6,235 nucleotides of DNA from an uncultured Armatimonadota bacterium (lineage in GTDB: Bacteria; Armatimonadota; Armatimonadia; Armatimonadales; Armatimonadaceae): positions 1 through 6,235 of the forward strand of contig CAIRTT010000508.1 in the NCBI GenBank assembly GCA_903881535.1. Direction: 5' to 3'. Below, piece after piece: positions 1-6,235 of the stretch. A program made the position numbers and the translations under genes. Under the pieces are notes generated by a model. That model was not told the origin of the DNA and did no database searches. It was given only the letters and a program-made list of their open reading frames with translations. Positions within the stretch are counted from its first letter, which is position 1. Each line of letters opens with the position of its first letter.

Positions 1-2346
1 ATCTACCGTGAGAACCCCCTCAAAGAAGAGCGTCGCAGCATCGGTACCCTTTCACCAAAGGATGTCAATGCATACTCCACACCCCTCCAGCCTGATGCAC
101 TCAATTCCATCGCAAACCTCGAATGGAGCCGCCTTCAGCGCGAAACAAGAATGGGTTCTGTCGGGACTCCTCCAGCATTTGGACGGTTGGTGTTCAAAGA
201 TGCGACGGATGGCAGTGTTGAGTCGGTTTATATTGGACAGGCATACTGCGAATCCCATGCGGGAACGATCATCGACTATCGGCGACCGATTGCTTCACTC
301 TTTTATAAAGGTGGAAGCGCGACCATGCCTGGTGGGTCACTGGTTATCTCTCAAGGGAAACGTGACTTTGACTGGATCTCTGATGGTGTGGTCTTGGAGT
401 CCGTTCTCGACTCGATCGATCGCTTGTCTCCCGTTCTCTTCACCAGCGAAACGCAACCTTGGGATGCGTCTGTTGTCGGGACCGCCGTTGAAACTAGGGA
501 AGAAACGAACTTTTCACAGGCTGAAAATGTCAGTGCAAAGCCATCCACAAAACATGATGCAACCAAGCAGTTCTTCGTCAATCGCCTCAAGGCACGGCGA
601 GCCGGCCAGAGTTTCCTTCCATTTGTGGAGAGCCTGCAACCAGATCAATACGACATCATCACCGATGTAAACGGTAAACGACTCTTCGTTATCCAGGGAC
701 CAGCAGGTTCTGGGAAAACGGGATGCGCCCTGATGCGTGCTGCTAACTTGCATTACCGACGTCGGAATGCTGGCGAGTTCAACATCACCAACTTGGAGCA
801 GTCCGGTGAACTCAAGGTGCTCATCGTGTCGAAGAACAGCGATTTACTGTCCTATGTAGATGGCGTTCTCCCGGCACTTGGTGAGCAGCAGGCGGATCGC
901 ATCACGATTGATAACCTGCGTAAAGCACTCGCACGCTTCGTAAACGACAGCCTTGGTAAGGAATGTCGTCCATCTGCACAGCCTCTTCCAAAGGCCTATG
1001 AGCTGCCAGATCACAAACTTACTGAATGTGTAAAGCGTATCAAGGCGACCTGGGACTTCATCCGGGAAGATACGCTGACCGCACTTCCAGATGGAAACAT
1101 CCGTATTGGCACCCAGTCGGTCAAGAACTTCCTTTGGAAAGAAAACGTGCTTGTGCCAGTGAATGGCCATACGTGGACGCACCGGGATATTCAGCTCCAT
1201 GACACAAAGCTGCAAAATGAGTCATCCGTAACTATCGCAGTGGATACGCTCAAATGGTTCAACAAACTCCTGGCTTGTTCTCAGGATCAGGAATCGGTTG
1301 AATTTGAGGGATTAGTCGCAGGTCTTGCAGCTCTCGGAGTAAACCGAATCCGTCAAGCCAGTATCGAAAAGGCCGTGCGTGCCTGGTATCTAACTGCTAA
1401 ACCTGTGCTTGAGCGATTGCGCGGTACTGAGGTACTGACCTTGGCTGACACTGCGATTGATACAGCTCCGGAATCCGAGCGCCCGCATCAGAAGACGGTT
1501 TCTAAGATTCTGCGCCATGGTCTTAGCCAATCGGATGCACTTTCCGTAGCAACTTGGTACTCAGTGACCAGCTTTCTTCGTGGTCGTGTGCATTCGATTG
1601 TCGCTACGCTTGAAGGGTCGCGCCGGCGAACAAGGCTTTCTGACTTCAACCATATTATTGTGGATGAAGCGCAAGAGTTGTCTCTTGATGACCTTCTGCT
1701 GCTCGATACTGTTTTGCCGCACCACTCTATGGTCACTTTGTGTGGCGATTTGTATCAGCGTCAGAACGAGTTTGGGCTTAAGCGATGGGAGAGCGTGACG
1801 AAGTCGATGCGTGGAGCGATCGATATTCAGTCACTCAAGGTCAATTACCGCAGCACATACGAAATCAACACGGTTGGTCGCGCATTCATGCCGGCTGCGG
1901 AGTCAAGCCCATCCCCAAACCGCGGGAAGCAACCGGTTGCCGTCGACCTTCGGGAGATTGGCCGGGTAAAGGCAACCGAGCGCGTGGCGGAGCTTGTGCA
2001 GAAGGCATCTGTTGACAGCAGTAATCAGGACCGTATCGGCGTAATCTGGATGTCCACTCAGGCTCCAATCAATGTTCCAAGTCTTGGCAAGATGGCAGAT
2101 TTGGCATCCCAGCGCAAAGAGCGTTCAGATGCTCGCATCATCGGAGGACCGGTTGCCGACCTCGGCGGCCTCGAGTACGACCACGCCATCATCCTGATAG
2201 ATGACATCCCGGACACCCGCGAATCCCGCCGTCAGCTCTACGTCGCAGTGACCCGCGCCCGTCGCGAGCTGACCTTGGTGTTCTGCAAAGGCACGCCAAA
2301 TTGGGTCGTGGATGTGCTGCCGGCCAGGGTGAAAGTGGTGGGGTGA
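1..2346 (+). CDS. HelD-like superfamily 1 (UvrD/Rep-type) helicase, 5' end cut by window
   Basis: The frame is open from base 1 to a TGA at 2344-2346 (781 residues visible), so the start is probably upstream. An ATG at 151 exists but lacks a good Shine-Dalgarno, and conserved-looking sequence lies close behind it. Numbering codons from base 1, I see an FGRL/YIG...IIDYRRPI...LFY segment (60-102) typical of HelD-like proteins, a Q-motif region (LQPDQ) just before Walker A GPAGSGKT (233-240), and motif Ia with VLPALGE (289-295). Walker B is VDEAQE (554-559), motif III GDLYQ (582-586), motif IV NYRS (615-618), motif V GGLEYD (722-727) and motif VI LYVAVTRA (746-753). The ATPase residues look intact, so an active 3'-5' type translocase is expected. 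HelD proteins recycle stalled RNA polymerase and helicase IV relatives act on DNA; which applies here is unknown. Motif V has Gly where Lys is usual. The last 480 nt are markedly GC-richer than the rest. The protein ends soon after motif VI, as expected. The SF1 assignment is secure; the HelD subfamily is likely; a defence role is inferred from the neighbours only. Confidence 0.9.
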   Translation: MYRENPLKEERRSIGTLSPKDVNAYSTPLQPDALNSIANLEWSRLQRETRMGSVGTPPAFGRLVFKDATDGSVESVYIGQAYCESHAGTIIDYRRPIASLFYKGGSATMPGGSLVISQGKRDFDWISDGVVLESVLDSIDRLSPVLFTSETQPWDASVVGTAVETREETNFSQAENVSAKPSTKHDATKQFFVNRLKARRAGQSFLPFVESLQPDQYDIITDVNGKRLFVIQGPAGSGKTGCALMRAANLHYRRRNAGEFNITNLEQSGELKVLIVSKNSDLLSYVDGVLPALGEQQADRITIDNLRKALARFVNDSLGKECRPSAQPLPKAYELPDHKLTECVKRIKATWDFIREDTLTALPDGNIRIGTQSVKNFLWKENVLVPVNGHTWTHRDIQLHDTKLQNESSVTIAVDTLKWFNKLLACSQDQESVEFEGLVAGLAALGVNRIRQASIEKAVRAWYLTAKPVLERLRGTEVLTLADTAIDTAPESERPHQKTVSKILRHGLSQSDALSVATWYSVTSFLRGRVHSIVATLEGSRRRTRLSDFNHIIVDEAQELSLDDLLLLDTVLPHHSMVTLCGDLYQRQNEFGLKRWESVTKSMRGAIDIQSLKVNYRSTYEINTVGRAFMPAAESSPSPNRGKQPVAVDLREIGRVKATERVAELVQKASVDSSNQDRIGVIWMSTQAPINVPSLGKMADLASQRKERSDARIIGGPVADLGGLEYDHAIILIDDIPDTRESRRQLYVAVTRARRELTLVFCKGTPNWVVDVLPARVKVVG

Positions 2347-2367
2347 TCACGATAGATACCAGTTTAT

Positions 2368-2373
2368 AGGCGG
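2368..2373 (+). promoter_or_regulatory. Probable ribosome binding site for the 1070-residue gene
   Basis: AGGCGG lies 11 nt before the ATG at 2385 within the 38-nt gap after the helicase stop codon. It is an imperfect and slightly distant Shine-Dalgarno match. It supports 2385 as the start, because the gap contains no better start/site pair. I see no hairpin plus T-run in this gap, so nothing indicates transcription stopping between the genes. I also see no convincing -35/-10 pair, so read-through from upstream is the simplest assumption. Confidence 0.5.
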
Positions 2374-2384
2374 TAACATACGGC

Positions 2385-5300
2385 ATGGCGATTGAAGATG
2401 TAGTTCGCGTCGTTCAACATATCATCTACACGAGATCTGGACAGGTTTCACACGGTGATCCTCTGTATAAGTACAAGGTTACTCTCGAGGACATGCGAAA
2501 CCTCAGAATGGCTTTGAGTAGCGTTAGCGTAGATGACTATCTCAACAACATCGCATGCAAAAAGGCAGTCGTACTTTACGCAGCAGCCTGGTGGACATAT
2601 TCTTACCAAGGTGGGCATTGGGCTTGGGATCCGATTTTTGAGTCAATCGGACCTAATTATGTAATTGATCCTCAGAAGCGATCTGCTTACATACTTGCCG
2701 GCTTAAAATGTTGGGGTCAAGAACCGATAATCGGCACACGAGCCTATTTGGGTGCCATTGTGTATAACGGCGGAATCCCTAATCACCTGTTGACAACTGA
2801 CGGATCAACGCTGTCCAGGGTTTTGTTACGAATAATTAAATTGGCACCGGTGGCAATCTCTAGTTCAGAGGACTACAAACGATTAGCAGAACGATTCTGC
2901 GTGGACCTTGCACCGGTCTATCAACAGATTGAATTTTACACACTCATCGCAAACTTGTTATGGGAATTGAAAGTGTTGTTACGGCAGCTTCCAGCAACGC
3001 CGACACTTGACCCCATTGCCGTTCTTGACGATCGGATTCCTGGCTGGCGTGACAATTTGCCTATAGTGTTGCAATCTGACGCAAGCCGCGACCTAATCAA
3101 TCAGATCTCAGGAAACATGCAGGGCATGGTCGGTACGGTACCATTCCCCGTTTCAAGAGTATGGCTTCACGATGACGGCTCTTGGTTACCTCAAATAATG
3201 GTTTTAAAACGGTCGAGGGTAAAGCTAAGTGATCTTTATCGGCAATTTGGTCAATTTTCCGGGATACCAAAGGCAGTAGAAGTCTCAGCTTGCAATCAAA
3301 TCTCTGTGTTTGAGCTATATCGTGACTTTGCAGTCGACGGACAATATCACGTTAAGGGTAGAGACTTAAATGTCAGGGATATCGACATTACCTCTGCAGT
3401 CAATGTCACACTTAGGCTCGATGATAACTCAGAGTTGACTTCCCGCGGTAATCAATTCCGGCCTGTTGATGCTTCCCAGATTTGGAGGATCAACGGAGAT
3501 CTGCGAGCTGGACGGGTTTCAATACAATCGGTAGGACCATTTTCAACACGAGCTGAGTCTGCATTAGTCTCAATCCCGGCTGATTCTGCAATAATCCCTT
3601 GCCATGCCGAGACTCTGACAATAGGAGGACGTCCTGTCTTTCAACTCACTCAACCAGCAGTAATTCGATCAGCTGATGGGAGCACGTATAGTATCGGGAT
3701 CGGAGATGTTGACGGTAAGGACGAAGAAGATGACCAGTATGAACTGGTTGGGGCAATTAAAGGTGAAGCGATTATTGAATCGTCCATACCAATATTTGTG
3801 GATCTTCCTCGGGTAACGATTCTTAGGCATGATGGAACATCGTCGTTCTTACCAGTCAACAAAGTCTCGTTCGGTATTCGCAAGGCTAAACCTGGAGTAT
3901 CTAGAGTCCGTGTCAGTGACGATGGTAATGTTGTCTGGGCTGCTGACTACCTGCATTTTCCGCGATTCAACGTAACCAAGATAATCGGCCTGTCCAACAA
4001 GAGTGTTACATTTGAAGTAAGTGGGCTTGGTACTTTTGTTCCGTCTGTCGAGGACGAATCAATAGAGTACACATGGCAGAACAATCTACTTGCATTTAAT
4101 TGCGTGCATGGAGCACTTCTTCCGCCGTTTGTAAATGTTAAGTGTCAGAACGAATTTGGCATCAGTTTTATTCTCAAATTGTCGTGCCCGCTTAGTAACC
4201 CAGTTGTCACCGTTCTTAACGGCGCGTTGGTTACCGAAGGAGCAACAATATCATTAGGGGACTTAGCAACTGCCAGACTATATGCCGACCTTGGTAACGA
4301 TACTGAACTCATTGTAGTGATGGCAGGCAATGATCGTCGTTTAGTAATGTCTCTCGGAACTTTGAGATCCGGTCGCAGTGACATTTCACTTGGGCGAATA
4401 TGGGAATCGGCAGAGCTCCTTCTGTCGTCGAGTGATGAACTAGATTCTGACGTCACAGTTCGATTAGAGCTGAATGATAGGCTCATAAGTTCTTTTTCCG
4501 TCGGCCGCTACGGTAATCGTCTGATTCCAAATCGAGAGTTGATGACCGTAACTTTGACATCATCAGTAACGCGTACAGACACTTCAACGAATGTAGTCAT
4601 GACAATAGTAAGTTTGTCTGATTCAAACAAGACTTCAGAACTTTGTCTCAGTGGACCAAATACTTGGTCCGTAGATTTAGCAGACGTTGTTGGGCCATCA
4701 ATTATTGCTCCGTCAGTCGATTCCGACGTTTCATCCCGGCCTCTATTGTGGACTGCTACGACCGACAACATTGAAGAAATCAAATATTCAAACCAGACAG
4801 GATTGTCAATGGCGATTTGTGTCCCTGATCGGATTGACCGGGAACAGAAGATACTTAATATCCTGTCAGAGATGTCCAGTGACTCACGGCACAATGATTG
4901 GGCAACGTGTAATAGATTACTTGGCGCATTCGCACACCTTCCACTATCAACTTTAGACTTTGTAAGACTGTCTCTGAAAGTTCCCAAATTTCTAGTGATG
5001 ATGATCTTCAATATGCCAGAGTTACTGTCAACGAACATAATTCCAAGGCTTGAGATTGAGCTCCCCTTCGTTTGGGAAATGATTCCAATGGAAGCGTGGC
5101 GTGATGCACTAAATGAACGGCTTACGACACTTCCACCTGAGTTTGTTATTCAGGGCTACAGAAGGCTTTATGACAAGATCTATCAATATGCAGGTGCACG
5201 AACTGCAGTTTTATCAAAGTCACAACATACGGTTGATCCACTGTTGGATTGGAAGGCCATCGAGTCTGAACTGTTAGTTGGTGCGTATAGTCCGTATCTT

Positions 5301-5597
5301 AATAGACTAAGAATTCGAATGGCTCAAACTACATCAGTAACCCCGCGATTGGAGGGGATTTGGGCAACAAAATTACGTGAACACGAATGCTTACTTCGAA
5401 CAAATGACAGAGAAGCATTGCGGCATGTAATTGCAGCTCCAATTATTGCTGCAGAAATGCAATCTCTGTCAGAGTCAGAGGTGACCGATGCATTTAGCAG
5501 CCGAGCTACTATGACACTGAAACTATTCCGTAAGTTTGATGCTGAATGGTACGATTCCGCCTTTATGTTTTGCATCGAGAAGGCTAAGAGGGGGTAA
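2385..5597 (+). CDS. druH: Large YjiT/STY4851-like protein, candidate Druantia type III subunit DruH
   Basis: This is a complete 1070-residue protein, ATG to TAA. No Walker, nuclease, methyltransferase or protease motif, zinc-finger Cys cluster, signal peptide or membrane segment is apparent, so it is probably cytosolic and non-catalytic or of an unrecognised type. Residues 1-210 look helical and carry an aromatic patch: LYAAAWW (64-70) followed by GGHWAWDPI (76-84). Residues about 230-810 are dominated by short alternating hydrophobic strands with Ser/Thr/Asp/Gly turns, resembling successive beta-sandwich modules. An acidic loop (DGKDEEDDQYE, 443-453) interrupts this part. Residues about 816-1070 are helical and include LPFVWEMIPMEAW (893-905). 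The N-terminal Trp/Gly motif, the size and the position directly before a DruE-like helicase match my memory of the YjiT/STY4851 family, which I associate with DruH of Druantia type III. No search was run. It is not DrmB of DISARM, since the C-terminal Cys motifs expected of DUF1998 are absent. Its GC is near 45%, lower than the upstream gene. The symbol is provisional. Confidence 0.6.
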   Translation: MAIEDVVRVVQHIIYTRSGQVSHGDPLYKYKVTLEDMRNLRMALSSVSVDDYLNNIACKKAVVLYAAAWWTYSYQGGHWAWDPIFESIGPNYVIDPQKRSAYILAGLKCWGQEPIIGTRAYLGAIVYNGGIPNHLLTTDGSTLSRVLLRIIKLAPVAISSSEDYKRLAERFCVDLAPVYQQIEFYTLIANLLWELKVLLRQLPATPTLDPIAVLDDRIPGWRDNLPIVLQSDASRDLINQISGNMQGMVGTVPFPVSRVWLHDDGSWLPQIMVLKRSRVKLSDLYRQFGQFSGIPKAVEVSACNQISVFELYRDFAVDGQYHVKGRDLNVRDIDITSAVNVTLRLDDNSELTSRGNQFRPVDASQIWRINGDLRAGRVSIQSVGPFSTRAESALVSIPADSAIIPCHAETLTIGGRPVFQLTQPAVIRSADGSTYSIGIGDVDGKDEEDDQYELVGAIKGEAIIESSIPIFVDLPRVTILRHDGTSSFLPVNKVSFGIRKAKPGVSRVRVSDDGNVVWAADYLHFPRFNVTKIIGLSNKSVTFEVSGLGTFVPSVEDESIEYTWQNNLLAFNCVHGALLPPFVNVKCQNEFGISFILKLSCPLSNPVVTVLNGALVTEGATISLGDLATARLYADLGNDTELIVVMAGNDRRLVMSLGTLRSGRSDISLGRIWESAELLLSSSDELDSDVTVRLELNDRLISSFSVGRYGNRLIPNRELMTVTLTSSVTRTDTSTNVVMTIVSLSDSNKTSELCLSGPNTWSVDLADVVGPSIIAPSVDSDVSSRPLLWTATTDNIEEIKYSNQTGLSMAICVPDRIDREQKILNILSEMSSDSRHNDWATCNRLLGAFAHLPLSTLDFVRLSLKVPKFLVMMIFNMPELLSTNIIPRLEIELPFVWEMIPMEAWRDALNERLTTLPPEFVIQGYRRLYDKIYQYAGARTAVLSKSQHTVDPLLDWKAIESELLVGAYSPYLNRLRIRMAQTTSVTPRLEGIWATKLREHECLLRTNDREALRHVIAAPIIAAEMQSLSESEVTDAFSSRATMTLKLFRKFDAEWYDSAFMFCIEKAKRG
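5586..5594 (+). promoter_or_regulatory. Ribosome binding site of the GTG-started helicase, inside the upstream gene
   Basis: AAGAGGGGG overlaps the last codons of the preceding gene and sits 5 nt before the GTG at 5600. This strong purine-rich Shine-Dalgarno decides the start: the next in-frame ATG (5654) has no comparable site and would remove 18 residues. Because the site lies within the upstream coding sequence and the stop-to-start gap is only 2 nt, the two proteins are probably translationally coupled. Confidence 0.7.
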
Positions 5598-5599
5598 TA

Positions 5600-6235
5600 G
5601 TGGGGAAATTTTCTAGCATTTATGCGAATGTAAGTAATACAAGCCACAGCGGCATGGTTGCATGGGCATCTGTAAATTGTAAAGGCCTTCGGGATTATCT
5701 AATCTCAAAGAATCCAAATGAGTTTCTGGCAGATCCTGTTTTTGAGGCTACTTACCCCTACTTTCCGTCTGAGGACACGATGGATTCGTTGTCGAAGAGT
5801 GACGTCCTTTCCTCGACACTTGTTAACACGCTTGACGAGGCGAAGGGCGAATACAGGTTTCCCCGTAACCGGCGCCCCTACCAACATCAGATTGAAGCTT
5901 GGAAGTGGTTAAGAGAACCAGGTCACTCGGCAATCGTATCAAGTGGTACAGGCTCCGGTAAAACTGAGTGCTTCCTTTTTCCCATCTTTGATAGTTTGTG
6001 TCGACAAATTGACCAAAATCCCAAGTCTGACTTAGAAGGTGTGCAAGCTTTAGTCCTTTATCCTTTGAATGCACTGATAAACAGTCAGAAAAAACGCTTG
6101 AGTGCTTGGGCCAAGGCAAAAAATAAATCCATTCGTTTTTGTCTGTACAACAGTCTTTTGGCGGAGCACAAAAACGATAGCGTCGGGTCTGAAGTTACCA
6201 ATCGTAAATCCTTGCGCAATTCTCCACCACCAATC
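5600..6235 (+). CDS. druE: DruE-like superfamily 2 DEAD/DEAH-type helicase, 3' end cut by window
   Basis: A GTG at 5600 opens a frame that runs without a stop through the last base, giving 212 N-terminal residues. The first ~85 residues (including GLRDYL) form a family-specific lead-in. Next comes a Q-like motif RRPYQHQIEAW (91-101), Walker A GTGSGKTE (116-123, Lys121) and motif Ia YPLNALINSQ (154-163). These features are typical of very large SF2 helicases with a C-terminal DUF1998 region, such as YprA/MrfA, DrmA of DISARM and DruE of Druantia. The wording of the motifs and a long uncharacterised protein immediately upstream favour DruE. Walker B, the C-terminal RecA domain and any DUF1998 region lie beyond the window, so completeness and activity cannot be judged. 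The expected role is an ATP-driven nucleic-acid translocase that is the motor of an antiphage system. GC is about 40-43% in the lines counted, similar to or a little below the gene before it. The SF2 helicase call is near certain; the DruE subtype is likely and the symbol provisional. Confidence 0.7.
   Translation, partial: MGKFSSIYANVSNTSHSGMVAWASVNCKGLRDYLISKNPNEFLADPVFEATYPYFPSEDTMDSLSKSDVLSSTLVNTLDEAKGEYRFPRNRRPYQHQIEAWKWLREPGHSAIVSSGTGSGKTECFLFPIFDSLCRQIDQNPKSDLEGVQALVLYPLNALINSQKKRLSAWAKAKNKSIRFCLYNSLLAEHKNDSVGSEVTNRKSLRNSPPPI

Noticed and set aside
8..670. 220-codon + strand open frame overlapping the helicase start
   Set aside because: The overlapping frame 1 encodes the recognisable YIG/IIDYRRPI segment and leads into Walker A. 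This frame's product is low-complexity Ser/Arg-rich without motifs.
844..1215. 123-codon minus-strand open frame opposite the helicase
   Set aside because: Covers the SF1 helicase core region on the opposite strand, with no family features; not a gene.
2343..2350. Palindrome GTGATCAC overlapping the helicase stop codon
   Set aside because: Eight bases only, no loop or T-run and no second copy nearby; too short to call an operator or terminator.
3133..3144. GGTAC-G-GTACC inverted repeat
   Set aside because: Short, within a coding sequence, no spacing or context suggesting a protein-binding site.
4653..4670. Perfect inverted repeat: 7-bp arms GGACCAA/TTGGTCC with a 4-nt ATAC loop
   Set aside because: It lies in the middle of the large coding sequence and is not followed by a T-run, so it is not a terminator. 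One hairpin of this size is expected by chance in several kilobases.
4508..5038. 176-codon open frame on the minus strand
   Set aside because: It lies fully opposite the well-supported large gene, has no recognisable motif and no convincing ribosome site; a shadow of the coding strand.
2385..5597. DISARM DrmB or another DUF1998 protein as identity of the middle gene
   Set aside because: No Cys-rich metal-binding pattern near the C-terminus, and the N-terminal Trp/Gly motif and length point elsewhere.
6089..6095. AAAAAAC run that resembles a -1 frameshift slippery heptamer
   Set aside because: The codon boundaries are wrong for a canonical A-AAA-AAC slip in this frame, and the normal frame continues through conserved-looking helicase sequence.

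Overview
The window is a densely packed, single-strand gene block with every gene on the + strand. It carries one 5'-truncated gene, one complete gene and one 3'-truncated gene, and almost no non-coding DNA. The genes look bacterial, with Shine-Dalgarno sites, a GTG start and gaps of 38 and 2 nt. The protein families and the mid-range GC content would suit a Proteobacterium, perhaps a Gammaproteobacterium, but no housekeeping gene is present to fix the taxon. Two large nucleic-acid motor proteins flanking a large protein of no obvious enzymatic family is the look of a defence island or other accessory region.

Layout: (1) Positions 1-2346 hold a superfamily 1 (UvrD/Rep-type) helicase of the HelD-like branch. 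It is open at the left edge, so its N-terminus lies outside the window. All principal SF1 motifs are readable. (2) After a 38-nt gap, positions 2385-5597 hold a complete 1070-residue protein with no recognisable catalytic motif. It has a Trp-rich helical N-terminus, a long beta-rich middle and a helical C-terminus. I read it as a YjiT/STY4851-like protein, which would make it a candidate DruH. (3) Two nucleotides later a GTG-started gene begins at 5600 and runs off the right edge. Its 212 visible residues carry the Q-like motif, Walker A and motif Ia of a large superfamily 2 DEAD/DEAH-type helicase, of the kind called DruE (related to the YprA/MrfA and DrmA helicases).

The best overall interpretation is a Druantia type III-like antiviral module (druH-druE order, tightly coupled) preceded in the same transcriptional direction by a HelD-like helicase. 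The druHE pairing is recognition from memory and was not checked by search. The HelD-like gene is not, to my knowledge, a defined Druantia component, so it could be an accessory subunit, a separate defence gene or an unrelated neighbour. Working together, the DruE-like motor would act on nucleic acid with DruH as a partner. A HelD-like protein could act on RNA polymerase or on a DNA/RNA substrate. These roles are inference.

Base composition is not uniform. The HelD-like gene is about 50% GC over most of its length but about 60% over its last 480 nt. The two downstream genes drop to roughly 43-46%. This suggests the block was assembled from pieces of different origin. No tRNA, rRNA, CRISPR array, insertion sequence, clear terminator or convincing promoter was found.
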